DNA of 64,000 bases from assembly GCF_001422925.1 (NCBI RefSeq), contig NZ_LMNI01000010.1, forward strand, positions 1,022,993 through 1,086,992, read 5' to 3'. This stretch comes from Microbacterium sp. Leaf288 (lineage in GTDB: Bacteria; Actinomycetota; Actinomycetes; Actinomycetales; Microbacteriaceae). The stretch's first letter is position 1; each line of letters opens with the position of its first letter. This document shows positions 9,022-17,515 of this stretch, piece after piece. The notes under the pieces were generated by a model that worked only from the letters and a program-made list of their open reading frames with translations, was not told where the DNA came from and did not search any database. A program made the translations under genes and the position numbers.

Positions 9022-10377
9022 TCAAGCGAGTTCTCCGGCCTCCAGGAGGTCGGTGACGAGCGCCGCGATGGCCGACCGCTCCGACCGCACGAGCGTCACG
9101 TGGCCGAACAGCGCGTGACCCTTGAGCGTCTCGATGACCGATGCGACGCCGTCGTGCCGACCGACCCTCAGGTTGTCGCGCTGGCCCACGTCGTGGGTCA
9201 GGACGACGCGGGAGTTCTGGCCGATGCGGCTGAGCACCGTCAGCAGCACGTTGCGCTCGAGCGACTGCGCCTCGTCGACGATCACGAACGCGTCGTGCAG
9301 AGAGCGTCCGCGGATGTGCGTCAGCGGCAGCACCTCGAGGAGGCCCCTTTCGACCACCTCGTCGAGCACGTTGGTCGAGACCACGGAGCCGAGCGTGTCG
9401 AAGACCGCCTGGCCCCACGGGTTCATCTTCTCCTGCTGGTCCCCCGGCAGGTAGCCGAGCTCCTGGCCGCCGACGGCGAACAGGGGCCGGAACACGATGA
9501 TCTTGCGCTGCTGCTGTCGTTCGAGCACCGCTTCCAGAGCGGCGCACAGGGCGAGAGCCGACTTTCCGGTGCCGGCACGGCCGCCGAGCGAGACGATGCC
9601 GACCTCGGGATCGAGCAGCAGGTCGATGGCTATCCGCTGCTCGGCCGACCGCCCGTGGAGGCCGAAGACCTCGCGGTCGCCGCGCACCAGGCGGTACTCG
9701 CCGTCACCGACGACCCGACCCAGCGCCGAGCCCCGCTCGGAATGGATGATCAGGCCCGTGTTCACCGGGAGCCCCTGCACGTCCTCGCTGGAGGCGACTT
9801 CGCTCTCGTACAGGTCGCTGATGTCGTCGCCCGAGACGTCGAGCTCGGAGATGCCGGTCCAGCCGGAATCGACCGCCTGCTCCGCGAGGTACTCCTCCGC
9901 GGTGATGCCGAGCGACGCCGCCTTGACCCGCATCGGCAGGTCCTTCGAGACGACGGTGACCTCCTGCCCGTCCTGGGCGAGATTCATCGCGATGGCGAGG
10001 ATCCGGCTGTCGTTGTCGCCGAGCCGCATCCCCGAGGGGAGCACCGTCGCGTCGGTGTTGTTCAGTTCGACGCGAAGCGTGCCGCCCTGACCGACGGGAA
10101 CGGGAAAGTCGAGGCGCCCGTGCTCGACACGGAGTTCGTCGAGATGGCGCAGTGCCTGCCGGGCGAAGTAGCCGATCTCGGGATCATGCCGCTTGCCCTC
10201 CAGCTCCGTGATCACCACGACGGGGATCACGACGCTGTGCTCGGCGAAACGGAAGAACGCCCGCGGATCGCTCAGCAGCACCGACGTGTCGAGTACATAG
10301 GTCCGCAGATCCTGATCGGAATCGGCGACCCGCTCGAAGCCCTGACTGCGCTGCTCGTGTGGTGCTCGTGTGGTCAC
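9022..10377 (-). CDS. PIN domain-PhoH ATPase fusion (PhoH2 type)
   Basis: A 451-aa protein joining an N-terminal PIN ribonuclease domain ([12 protein letters not shown] with D30, [18 protein letters not shown]) to a C-terminal PhoH P-loop ATPase (Walker [10 protein letters not shown], Walker [22 protein letters not shown]). Mycobacterial homologues of this architecture are RNA helicase/RNases, so an RNA-processing role is likely. I chose the GTG at 10377, which has GGGAG 6 nt upstream; a GTG at 10404 would add nine residues without a ribosome site. It stands alone, with hairpins on both sides. Confidence 0.9.
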   Translation of the reverse strand: MTTRAPHEQRSQGFERVADSDQDLRTYVLDTSVLLSDPRAFFRFAEHSVVIPVVVITELEGKRHDPEIGYFARQALRHLDELRVEHGRLDFPVPVGQGGTLRVELNNTDATVLPSGMRLGDNDSRILAIAMNLAQDGQEVTVVSKDLPMRVKAASLGITAEEYLAEQAVDSGWTGISELDVSGDDISDLYESEVASSEDVQGLPVNTGLIIHSERGSALGRVVGDGEYRLVRGDREVFGLHGRSAEQRIAIDLLLDPEVGIVSLGGRAGTGKSALALCAALEAVLERQQQRKIIVFRPLFAVGGQELGYLPGDQQEKMNPWGQAVFDTLGSVVSTNVLDEVVERGLLEVLPLTHIRGRSLHDAFVIVDEAQSLERNVLLTVLSRIGQNSRVVLTHDVGQRDNLRVGRHDGVASVIETLKGHALFGHVTLVRSERSAIAALVTDLLEAGELA

Positions 10378-10524
10378 AACCCACTCCCGCCCCGGGTGGT
10401 TCACCCGGCAGTCACGAGTCGACCATGGGTCACGAGTCGCGATCCGGAAGGCCGACTCGACCGGGCTCCTTGCCCGATGCGCTCACGTTACGACCGCGCC
10501 GCGTCGTCGGACGCGCTCGACACG

Positions 10525-10536
10525 CACGAATTCGTG
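10525..10536. repeat. 12-bp palindrome upstream of the PhoH gene
   Basis: CACGAATTCGTG, followed directly by a second palindrome GACATGTC (10536-10543), within the 200-nt gap between the aminotransferase end and the PhoH start. Possible operator; no regulator is identified. Confidence 0.35.
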
Positions 10537-10550
10537 ACATGTCGGTGAAC

Positions 10551-10572
10551 GGATGCTGCACGAGCAGCATCC
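10551..10572 (-). terminator. Hairpin terminator after the aminotransferase gene
   Basis: Perfect stem GGATGCTGC / GCAGCATCC with a 4-nt loop, 5 nt after the stop. The same stem sequence recurs at 13396 and 43190. Confidence 0.65.
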
Positions 10573-10576
10573 CCTG

Positions 10577-11707
10577 TCACCAGACGCGCGCCGACGAGAA
10601 GGCGGCGAGCGCGTCGCCGAACAGCCGCAGCGTGTCGGCACCGGTGCCGACGTGCGGGGCGACCCGGATACGGCCGGCCCGCGTCGTGACGGTGAGGCCG
10701 TGGTTCGCCAAGGAGGCGGCGAGGGGCGCTGCGTCCTGCGGAGGGGGCTCCAGGGTCACGATGCCCGCGCGGCGCTCGGGGTCCCTGGGTGTGACCACCG
10801 GCACCTCGTAGCGATCCGCGAAGAAGATGACGTCGGTCGCCCGCGCAGCCAGCACCGCCTCGATGGCGGCCACGCCCACATCGACCACTTCGCGCAGCGC
10901 CGTCGCCAGGCGCGCGGCGGCGAGCGTGTCGAAGCCGGCGACCGAGAAGGCCCGTGCCGAGGCGGCGGGCACGGGCACGGTGTCCACCGGCAGGTCGCCC
11001 TCCACTCCCTGGAAGCCCGACAGGACGGGCGCGATGCGCTCGAGAGCACGATCGCCGAACCACGCGAACCCCGTCCCCCGCCCCGCGCGAAGCCATTTGT
11101 AGCCGTTGCCGCACACGACGTCCGCCGCGAGGTAGTCGGCCTCGACCGCGCCGAATCCCTGGATGGCGTCGACGATGAGGAGTCGATCGCCGATCACCTC
11201 GCGGATCGCCGACAGATCGGTGCGGTACCCCGTGCGGAAGTCGACGAGGCTGACCGCCACCGCACGGGTGTCGTCGGAGAGGGCGGAGCGGATCGCGTCG
11301 GGCGTCATGAACCCGTCGGCCGGCTCGACCCACTGCAGCTGCACCGAGCCGAACGCCTCGGACGCGCGGGTCGCCGCCACCGTCAGGCTCGGGAACTCGC
11401 CGCGGCCGAGCATGAGGCCGCCTGCCAGTCCGTAGATGGCGTGCATGAGGCCGTACGTCGTGGACGGCTGCAGCACCACGTGCGAGGCATCCGTGCCGAT
11501 CAGCTCCGCGACCAGCTCGCGGGCCTCTCGCTCGTGGTCGGCCACGAGTTCGATGCTCGTCCGCCGGCCCGAGCCGAGCAGCTCGGTGTCCCCCTGCGCC
11601 TCGCTGCGGACCGCAGGCGAGAGCGGCCCGAACGCCGCCCAGTCCAGATACCCCGGTTCCCCATCGAACGACGCCAGATATGAATCCAGATCCGTCACGC
11701 GGATCAT
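10577..11707 (-). CDS. Class V PLP-dependent aminotransferase family protein
   Basis: A 376-aa fold-type I PLP enzyme. The cofactor lysine lies in GNGYKWL, preceded by the aspartate of LLIVDAIQGFGAVEADY; the substrate-side STTYGLMHAIYGL loop is also visible. The fold resembles cysteine desulfurases and related lyases, but the cysteine-bearing loop of group I desulfurases is not obvious, so I do not give a substrate. The ATG at 11707 has no clear ribosome site. It is monocistronic, about 36 nt downstream of uppS on the same strand. Confidence 0.8.
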   Translation of the reverse strand: MIRVTDLDSYLASFDGEPGYLDWAAFGPLSPAVRSEAQGDTELLGSGRRTSIELVADHEREARELVAELIGTDASHVVLQPSTTYGLMHAIYGLAGGLMLGRGEFPSLTVAATRASEAFGSVQLQWVEPADGFMTPDAIRSALSDDTRAVAVSLVDFRTGYRTDLSAIREVIGDRLLIVDAIQGFGAVEADYLAADVVCGNGYKWLRAGRGTGFAWFGDRALERIAPVLSGFQGVEGDLPVDTVPVPAASARAFSVAGFDTLAAARLATALREVVDVGVAAIEAVLAARATDVIFFADRYEVPVVTPRDPERRAGIVTLEPPPQDAAPLAASLANHGLTVTTRAGRIRVAPHVGTGADTLRLFGDALAAFSSARVW

Positions 11708-11743
11708 TCTGGCAGAGGTGCGATCAGCGGTGTGAGCGGCCGA

Positions 11744-12529
11744 TCAACCGCCGTATCGACGGTCACGCGAGGCGAAGTCGCGGATGGCGCGGAGGAAGTC
11801 CACCTCGCGCAGATCCGGGCCGAGAGCCTCGACGAAGTAGAACTCCGAGTGGGCCGACTGCCACAGGAGGAAATCGCTCAGCCGCTGCTCCCCCGACGTG
11901 CGGATGACGAGGTCGGGATCGGGCTGTCCTCCGGTGTAGAGATGCTCGCCGATCTGCTCGGGCGTGAGGCTCGCCGCCAGCTCCTCGAGCGATCCCCCGC
12001 GCTCATCGTGCTGGGCGATGATGCTGCGCACGGCGTCGACGATCTCGCCCCGGCCGCCGTAGCCGACCGCGAGGTTGACGTGCATCCCCGCGTTGTCCTT
12101 GGTGCGGGTCTCGACGTCGGCGAGGACGCGCCGGAGGTCCGCCGGCAGCGCGTCCGCCCGGCCCACGTGCTTCACGCGCCAGTCGCGCTCGTGCGAGAGC
12201 TCGTCGGCGAGTTCGGCGATGATCTCGATGAGGTCGGAGAGCTCCCGCGAATCGCGTTTGCGCAGGTTGTCGTTGGACAGCAGGTACAGCGACACGACGC
12301 GGATGCCCACGTCGTCGCACCAGCGGAGGAATTCCTTCATCTTGGCCGCGCCCGCGCGGTGGCCGTGCGCGGCGGAGTCGTAACCGAGCTGCTTCGCCCA
12401 CCGGCGGTTCCCGTCGATCATCATCGCGAGGTGGCGGGGGACGGATGCCGGGTCCAGGCGTCGGCGCAGGCGGTTTATGTAGAGCCGGTAGAGGGGCCCC
12501 CTGCCCTCGTTCGTCTCGCCGCGCGCCAC
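11744..12529 (-). CDS. uppS: Polyprenyl diphosphate synthase (cis-prenyltransferase)
   Basis: A 261-aa UPP synthase-family enzyme making the long-chain polyprenyl diphosphate carrier for cell-wall synthesis. It shows the signature HLAMMIDGNRRWAK with catalytic D39 and the C-terminal DLVIRTSGEQRLSDFLLWQSAHSE region with the conserved RxxxR/E motifs. Chain length and whether it makes undecaprenyl, decaprenyl or a short product cannot be told. The GTG at 12529 is preceded by TAGCGT at 6 nt spacing, so a leaderless mRNA is likely. It is divergent from the hemolysin III gene. Confidence 0.92.
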   Translation of the reverse strand: MARGETNEGRGPLYRLYINRLRRRLDPASVPRHLAMMIDGNRRWAKQLGYDSAAHGHRAGAAKMKEFLRWCDDVGIRVVSLYLLSNDNLRKRDSRELSDLIEIIAELADELSHERDWRVKHVGRADALPADLRRVLADVETRTKDNAGMHVNLAVGYGGRGEIVDAVRSIIAQHDERGGSLEELAASLTPEQIGEHLYTGGQPDPDLVIRTSGEQRLSDFLLWQSAHSEFYFVEALGPDLREVDFLRAIRDFASRDRRYGG

Positions 12530-12535
12530 ATGCCT

Positions 12536-12541
12536 ACGCTA
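12536..12541 (-). promoter_or_regulatory. -10 element of uppS, leaderless
   Basis: TAGCGT, 6 nt before the GTG at 12529. Confidence 0.6.
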
Positions 12542-12629
12542 CCTCCCGCGCGACGTCGACCCTAGCGTGGGACCGAGTGCCACTTCCCCTGCGACCGAGC
12601 ATGTTCCCCTCGCGGCATGCGCGCCCCTC

Positions 12630-12635
12630 TACGCT
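12630..12635 (+). promoter_or_regulatory. -10 element of the hemolysin III gene, leaderless
   Basis: TACGCT, 6 nt before the ATG at 12642; the spacer GGGGGA could also act weakly as a ribosome site. Confidence 0.55.
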
Positions 12636-12641
12636 GGGGGA

Positions 12642-13385
12642 ATGAGCCGCCGTCGCAGTATTCCCCGGGCCCCTGAGGTCCCCGTGCTGCCGCTGATGGA
12701 CGCCGCGGCCGTCGACGCCGCGACACCCGATCTCAAGCCGACGTGGCGCGGCTGGATCCACGCGGCGACCTTCCCCATCGCGATCGCGGCCGGCATCGTG
12801 CTCATCGTTCTCGCGCAGGGCGCGCCGGCGAAGTGGGCGTCGGCGGTGTTCATGGCCACCTCGCTGCTGCTCTTCGGCAATTCCGCGCTCTACCACCGGT
12901 TCAACTGGAAGCCGAAGACCAAGGCGATCCTCAAGCGCATCGACCACGCCAACATCGTGCTGCTGATCGCGGGCACCTACACTCCGATCGCGGTGCTCGC
13001 GCTGCCGCCCCAGCAGGGGGCGCTGCTGCTGGTCCTCGTCTGGAGCGGCGCCCTGCTCGGCATCCTGTTCCGCGTCTTCTGGATCAACGCGCCGCGCTGG
13101 CTCTACGTCGCCCTCTATCTCCTGCTGGGGTGGGCGGCCGTCATGTACATCGTTCCGCTGTTCCAGGCCAGCGCGGCCATGATGGTCCTCGTCGCCATCG
13201 GCGGCCTGCTCTACACCGGCGGCGCCGTCGTCTACGCGATGAAGCGTCCCAACCCGTGGCCCGGCCACTTCGGCTTCCACGAGATCTTCCACGTCTGCAC
13301 GGTGCTCGCATTCCTCTGCCACTGGACGGCGTGCCTCATCATCGCGCTGCACCCGTACTCCCCGTCGCTGGGGCTTCCGAACTGA
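12642..13385 (+). CDS. Hemolysin III / PAQR-family membrane protein
   Basis: A 247-aa protein with about seven membrane segments. It carries the conserved histidine/serine set of the YqfA/hemolysin III and PAQR families: SALYHR after the second segment, DHANIVLLIAGTYTP, and GFHEIFHVCTVLAFLCHW near the C-terminus. Family members are predicted metal-dependent hydrolases; the name hemolysin rests on old Bacillus work and should not be taken as function. About 40 hydrophilic residues precede the first segment. It is followed by a hairpin shared with a convergent gene. Confidence 0.9.
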   Translation: MSRRRSIPRAPEVPVLPLMDAAAVDAATPDLKPTWRGWIHAATFPIAIAAGIVLIVLAQGAPAKWASAVFMATSLLLFGNSALYHRFNWKPKTKAILKRIDHANIVLLIAGTYTPIAVLALPPQQGALLLVLVWSGALLGILFRVFWINAPRWLYVALYLLLGWAAVMYIVPLFQASAAMMVLVAIGGLLYTGGAVVYAMKRPNPWPGHFGFHEIFHVCTVLAFLCHWTACLIIALHPYSPSLGLPN

Positions 13386-13395
13386 AGATGATGGC

Positions 13396-13418
13396 GGATG
13401 CTGCGGGCCGCAGCATCC
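13396..13418. terminator. Bidirectional hairpin terminator
   Basis: Stem GGATGCTGCGG (13396-13406) / CCGCAGCATCC (13408-13418), lying between convergent genes. Confidence 0.7.
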
Positions 13419-13443
13419 CGTCACCGCCACCGCTCGCGGCGGC

Positions 13444-13764
13444 TCAGCCCTTGGGCGGCGCCGTGGCGTCCCCGCGGTCGTCGTCGGCCGCCGGGTCGAT
13501 GCTCTGGTCGTCGACCTCGGTCGCGTCCGTGGCGCGCGCCGCCTGCTCCTCGGCGTCGAGCTGCTCCTGGATGTCGGCGCGTACGCGGCCCCGGCGGATG
13601 CGGCGCATCATGTCCCAGATCAGGAAGATCACGGCGATCGCGATGAGCGCGGTGAAGAGGAATCCCACGACGCCGGGGCTCACGAGGTTCGGATCGACCG
13701 CGGGCGCGGGCGTCGGCGTCGGGGTCGTCGCTGCGGGGAGGAGTGCGACGATCGCGTGCTGCAT
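13444..13764 (-). CDS. Small single-pass membrane protein
   Basis: A 106-aa protein with a short Thr/Pro/Ala N-terminal part, one membrane segment (VVGFLFTALIAIAVIFLIWDMM) and a charged cytoplasmic tail (RRIRRGRVRADIQEQLDAEEQ, then an Asp-rich end). GAGG precedes the ATG by 5 nt. The position beside DUF4307-greA is typical of Microbacteriaceae. No function is known to me. Confidence 0.75.
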   Translation of the reverse strand: MQHAIVALLPAATTPTPTPAPAVDPNLVSPGVVGFLFTALIAIAVIFLIWDMMRRIRRGRVRADIQEQLDAEEQAARATDATEVDDQSIDPAADDDRGDATAPPKG

Positions 13765-13878
13765 GGGGTCCTCGCTCTGCCCGCGGGGCGGGCGGTGTCG
13801 TCGGGGGTGCGCGCGAGCGCATAGCCTGGAGTTCCAGCCTAATCTTCCGATCCGACCCGACGAGCCCGAAGGAGCGGC

Positions 13879-14277
13879 GTGACCACGCAGGACATGCTCG
13901 ACGAGCGCTACGGCCGCCGCCGCTCCCCTGCACGCGCGTGGCTCATCGGCGCCGGCATCGTGGTGGCGGTCGCCGTCGTCGGTCTCTTCGGCTGGTCCAC
14001 CGTGCGAGCCTCGCTCAACTCCGTCGACTCGGACACGACATCGTTCGACGTCGTCGACGAGCACTCCGTGACGCTCGGATTCCAGATCAGCAGTCCCCCC
14101 GGCGCCGCGGTCGCGTGCGCGATCGAGGCGCAGGACCAGGAGCACGGCGTGGTGGGCTGGCGGGTCGTCGAGCTGCCGGCATCCGAGCTCCACGCGCGCG
14201 CCTTCCGCGAGACGATCCCGACGACCGCGCTCGCCACCACCGGGTTCGTGAATTCGTGCTGGGTGCTGCCCGAGTGA
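13879..14277 (+). CDS. DUF4307 single-pass membrane protein
   Basis: A 132-aa protein starting TTQDMLDERYG, the usual N-terminus of DUF4307, with one membrane segment (about residues 22-42, LIGAGIVVAVAVVGLFGWS). A small extracytoplasmic beta-rich domain follows (VTLGFQISSPPGAAVACAIEAQDQEHGVVGWRV). AAGGAG lies just upstream of the GTG. The family is actinobacterial, of unknown function, and is usually adjacent to greA, as here. Confidence 0.88.
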   Translation: MTTQDMLDERYGRRRSPARAWLIGAGIVVAVAVVGLFGWSTVRASLNSVDSDTTSFDVVDEHSVTLGFQISSPPGAAVACAIEAQDQEHGVVGWRVVELPASELHARAFRETIPTTALATTGFVNSCWVLPE

Positions 14278-14278
14278 G

Positions 14279-14308
14279 TTTGTCCGAACAGACGCCGTGA
14301 CGTAGTCT
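14279..14308 (+). promoter_or_regulatory. Promoter of greA
   Basis: TTTGTC (14279-14284), an 18-nt spacer, then TAGTCT (14303-14308). This gives a leader of about 95 nt ending in a ribosome site, in contrast to the leaderless genes around it. Confidence 0.55.
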
Positions 14309-14408
14309 GGCGGGACATCAGCACAATCGCGCCCTGGCCGTGAGCCGGGGCGTTCGGTTTATGCCCGCACCACTGCGGTCGGCAGCGGGCCCAACGAAGG
14401 AGTCAGCC

Positions 14409-14900
14409 GTGTCCACCGACGCCCCCGTGACCTTCCTCACCCAGGACGCCTACGATCGCCTGGCCGCCGAGCTCGAGCACCTCTCGACCACCGGCCGCGA
14501 GGAGATCGCCAAGCGCATCGAGGCCGCGCGCGAAGAAGGCGACCTCAAGGAGAACGGCGGCTACCACGCCGCCAAGGACGAGCAGGGCAAGCAGGAAGCC
14601 CGCATCCGCACGCTTCAGCACCTGCTCAAGACCGCGACGGTCAGCGAGGCGCCGGAGAGCAACGGCGTCGTCGAGCCCGGCACCGTCATCACCGCCATCG
14701 TGGCGGGCGGCGAAGAGGTCTTCCTGCTCGGCAACCGCGAGATCGCGGTCGGCTCCGAGCTCGACGTGTACAGCGAGGCCTCGCCCCTGGGCGTCGCGAT
14801 CCTCGGCCGCAAGGAGGGCGAGAAGACGTCGTACACCGCCCCCAACGGCCGTGAGATCGCCGTCGAGATCGTCAAGGTCGAGACCTACAACGGGCAGTGA
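14409..14900 (+). CDS. greA: Transcription elongation factor GreA
   Basis: A 163-aa factor that rescues backtracked RNA polymerase by stimulating transcript cleavage. The N-terminal coiled coil carries the acidic tip (EAAREEGDLKENGGYHAAKDEQ), where the D and E residues that hold the catalytic Mg lie. The C-terminal FKBP-like domain ends in VEIVKVETYNG. The GTG at 14409 follows AAGGAG by 7 nt; upstream in-frame starts lie in the leader. A hairpin follows. Confidence 0.96.
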   Translation: MSTDAPVTFLTQDAYDRLAAELEHLSTTGREEIAKRIEAAREEGDLKENGGYHAAKDEQGKQEARIRTLQHLLKTATVSEAPESNGVVEPGTVITAIVAGGEEVFLLGNREIAVGSELDVYSEASPLGVAILGRKEGEKTSYTAPNGREIAVEIVKVETYNGQ

Positions 14901-14906
14901 CCCGCA

Positions 14907-14934
14907 GCGGCCTCAGGGAGTCCTCTGAGGCCGC
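14907..14934. terminator. Bidirectional terminator between greA and ilvA
   Basis: Perfect 10-bp stem GCGGCCTCAG / CTGAGGCCGC with an 8-nt loop, between convergent genes. Confidence 0.8.
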
Positions 14935-14949
14935 CGGGCGCGGCCTTGC

Positions 14950-16242
14950 CTAGTCCGGAACGACCGTGGGCGCGTAGCCCGCGTCCTCGAGCACCGAGAT
15001 GACGTGCGCGCGGTGCTCCTCACCGCGCGTCTCCACACTCAGCTGCAGGATCACCTCGCTGATCTGGATACCCTGCCCGTGCCGGGTGTGCAGCACCTCG
15101 ATGACGTTCGCCCCGGCGATCGCCAGCAACTCCGACACGCGCGCGAGCTGACCAGGACGGTCCGGCAGCGGGATGCGCAGCGTCATGTACCGACCGGATG
15201 CCGCGAGCCCGTGCGCGACGACGCGCTGCAGCAGCAGCGGGTCGATGTTGCCACCCGAGAGCACCGTGACGGTCGGGCCGGTCGCGACGACCTTGCCCGC
15301 CAGGATCGCCGCGACGCCGACCGCGCCCGCGGGCTCGACGACCTGCTTGGCGCGTTCGAGGAGCACGAGCAGGGCGCGGGCGATGTCGTCCTCCGTCACC
15401 GTCACGACCTCGTCGACGAGATCACGGATGATCTCGAACGGCAGGTCCCCCGGACGGGCGACCGCGATGCCGTCCGCGATCGTCGGCGAGGTCGGGACCT
15501 CGAGCGGATGCCCCGCCTCGAGCGATGCCGGATAGGCGGCGGAGTTCTCCGCCTGCACGCCGATCACCCGCACCGTGCGGCCCTCCGCCGCGGCACGCGC
15601 CTTGACGGCCGCGGCGACGCCGGCGACGAGTCCTCCCCCGCCGATCCCCAGCACGACGGTGTCGAGGTCGGGCAGCTCATCCATGAGCTCGAGGCCCAGC
15701 GTGCCCTGCCCGGCGATGACGTCGTGGTGGTCGAAGGGGTGGATGAAGACGGCACCCGTGCGCTCGGCGAACTCGGCCGCGAGGCGCAGCGGCGTCTCGA
15801 CGGTGGCACCCTCGAGAATGACGTCGGCGCCGTACCCTCGCGTGGCGAGGAGCTTCGGCACCGGCACGCCGAGCGGCATGAAGATGGTCGCGTGGATGCC
15901 GAGCGCCTTCGCCGCGAGCGCCACGCCCTGGGCGTGGTTGCCGGCCGAGGCGGCCACGACGCCGCGGGCGCGCTCCTCGGCGGTCAGCCGCGAGAGGCGA
16001 TAGGTCGCGCCGCGGATCTTGAACGACCCGGTGCGCTGCAGGTTCTCGAGCTTGAGGTGCACCGGCACGCCCAGGACGTCCGACAGGTGCAGCGAGGCGT
16101 CGAGCGGGGTGTGCGAGATGACGCCCTCGAGGGTGGCGGCGGCATCCTCGAAGTCCGCGAGCGTCGGGACGGCCGAGGCGAGTGCTGCCGGGGCAGGCGC
16201 GGTCGCGGCGGCCTGATCGGCGGATGACATGGCGGTGGTCAC
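14950..16242 (-). CDS. ilvA: Threonine ammonia-lyase
   Basis: A 430-aa PLP enzyme deaminating threonine to 2-oxobutyrate, feeding isoleucine synthesis. The cofactor lysine is K75 in GSFKIRGAT; the SAGNHAQGVA and phosphate-binding GIGGGGLVAG loops are clear. The C-terminus is a single ACT-like domain (MTLRIPLPDRPGQLARVSELLAIAGANVIEV). This matches the shorter, biodegradative-like architecture rather than E. coli IlvA with two ACT-like repeats. The GTG at 16242 overlaps the AI-2E stop as GTGA and has GGAGAG upstream, so I prefer it to the ATG at 16230. Confidence 0.93.
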   Translation of the reverse strand: MTTAMSSADQAAATAPAPAALASAVPTLADFEDAAATLEGVISHTPLDASLHLSDVLGVPVHLKLENLQRTGSFKIRGATYRLSRLTAEERARGVVAASAGNHAQGVALAAKALGIHATIFMPLGVPVPKLLATRGYGADVILEGATVETPLRLAAEFAERTGAVFIHPFDHHDVIAGQGTLGLELMDELPDLDTVVLGIGGGGLVAGVAAAVKARAAAEGRTVRVIGVQAENSAAYPASLEAGHPLEVPTSPTIADGIAVARPGDLPFEIIRDLVDEVVTVTEDDIARALLVLLERAKQVVEPAGAVGVAAILAGKVVATGPTVTVLSGGNIDPLLLQRVVAHGLAASGRYMTLRIPLPDRPGQLARVSELLAIAGANVIEVLHTRHGQGIQISEVILQLSVETRGEEHRAHVISVLEDAGYAPTVVPD

Positions 16243-17429
16243 GAACGGACTCTCCTCTGCCGTGGGACGGTGCTCCAGATGAGATCTCCGGTGGGTCTGG
16301 CGCCGGTCTCCCACGCGCGTTCGGCAAGGTAGACCGCCACGACGTTCACGAACGCGGCGAGCGGCACGGCGAAGAGGGCTCCCGGGATGCCGGCGATCAT
16401 GGCACCGCCCGCGACCACGAGCACCACCGCGAGCGGGTGGACCTTGACGGCGGAGCCCATGAGGAGCGGCTGGAGCACGTGGCCTTCGAGCTGCTGCACA
16501 CCGAGCACGACCACGAGCATCCACAGCGCGATCCACGGACCGTTGTACACGAGCGCGAGGAAGACGGCGACCGTTCCGGTGACCACGGCACCGACGATCG
16601 GGACGAACGCGCCGAGGAAGACGAGCACGGCGACCGGGATGGCGAGCGGCACCCCGAGGAGCGCGGCGCCGAGGCCGATTCCGATGGCGTCGATCGTCGC
16701 GACCAGCAGCTGCGTGCGGGCGTAGTTGACGACGGTGATCCACCCGGCACGGCCGGCGCCGTCGGCGGCGGGTCGCGCCTTCTTGGGGAACAGCCGCAGG
16801 GTCCAGCGCCAGATGCCGGCGCCGTCGGCGAGCAGGCACAGCAGGATGAAGAACGCCAGCACGGCGCCGGTCACGACGTGGCCGATCGTTGAGCCGATGG
16901 CGAGCGCGCCCGACCACAGCAGCTCGGCCTGCTGCTGCAGGAACGTCCAGCCCTGCGCCAGGAGGTCGTCGATCTGGTCCTCGCTCAGGTGCAGGGGGCC
17001 GTCGATGAGGTACTGCCGGAACTGCTGGACCGCGGCGACGGTGCTCGCCTGCACCGAGTCCCATTGCTGCATGATCTGCCAGACCACAAGCCACAGCAGA
17101 CCCGTCACGATCGCGACGGTGCCCACCACGGCGATGACGATCGCCAGCCAGCGCGGCACGCGGCGCCGCAGCATCCAGGTGAAGGCGGGCCACAGCAGGG
17201 CGGTGATGAGGATGGCGATGAGGAGCGGGATCACCAGCAGCTTCAGCTGGATGACGAGCCAGACGCCGACCCCGATCGCCGCGGCGACGACGATGAGGCG
17301 CCACGAGTAGGCGGTCGCGAGGCGGAGGCCACGCGGCACCGCGGCGGAGGTCTCGGTCGAGACGACCCTGCTGCGGTCGCGGACGGCGTCGAAGATGGAT
17401 CCGCGGGGCTTATCGTCGGAGCCGCTCAT
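16239..17429 (-). CDS. AI-2E family transporter
   Basis: A 396-aa membrane protein of the YdiK/TqsA/PerM family. It has an N-terminal hydrophilic head, an opening pair of membrane segments, an extracellular-type linker with amphipathic helices (near residues 115-165), and a conserved C-terminal block (FVPIVGAVVTGTVAVFLAL, EGHVLQPLLMGSAVKVHPLAV, PLAAFVNV). The family includes an AI-2 exporter and Na+/H+ antiporters, so the substrate is open. Translation of ilvA is coupled to it. The ATG is preceded by TAGACT at 6 nt. Confidence 0.88.
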   Translation of the reverse strand: MSGSDDKPRGSIFDAVRDRSRVVSTETSAAVPRGLRLATAYSWRLIVVAAAIGVGVWLVIQLKLLVIPLLIAILITALLWPAFTWMLRRRVPRWLAIVIAVVGTVAIVTGLLWLVVWQIMQQWDSVQASTVAAVQQFRQYLIDGPLHLSEDQIDDLLAQGWTFLQQQAELLWSGALAIGSTIGHVVTGAVLAFFILLCLLADGAGIWRWTLRLFPKKARPAADGAGRAGWITVVNYARTQLLVATIDAIGIGLGAALLGVPLAIPVAVLVFLGAFVPIVGAVVTGTVAVFLALVYNGPWIALWMLVVVLGVQQLEGHVLQPLLMGSAVKVHPLAVVLVVAGGAMIAGIPGALFAVPLAAFVNVVAVYLAERAWETGARPTGDLIWSTVPRQRRVRS

Positions 17430-17435
17430 CAGCCC

Positions 17436-17441
17436 AGTCTA
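17436..17441 (-). promoter_or_regulatory. -10 element of the AI-2E transporter-ilvA operon
   Basis: TAGACT, 6 nt before the ATG at 17429; leaderless start of a two-gene operon. Confidence 0.65.
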
Positions 17442-17502
17442 GGCGCGTCGCATTCCGCGCCGGTCATGAACGGCGGGCGGGCGCGGTGTCTGAGGCCCGG
17501 GC

Positions 17503-17508
17503 TACGCT
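17503..17508 (+). promoter_or_regulatory. -10 element of the first YcaQ-type gene
   Basis: TACGCT, 7 nt before the GTG at 17516. Confidence 0.55.
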
Positions 17509-17515
17509 GGCGCGC

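Noticed and set aside
12642..13385. Hemolysin III as a virulence toxin.
   Set aside because: The family name is historical. The sequence shows a PAQR-like membrane hydrolase; nothing here indicates a pore-forming toxin.
14950..17304. A 784-codon frame that seems to join an Arg-rich protein to threonine ammonia-lyase.
   Set aside because: The N-terminal 355 codons are an off-frame reading of the AI-2E transporter. IlvA has its own start at 16242 overlapping the transporter stop.
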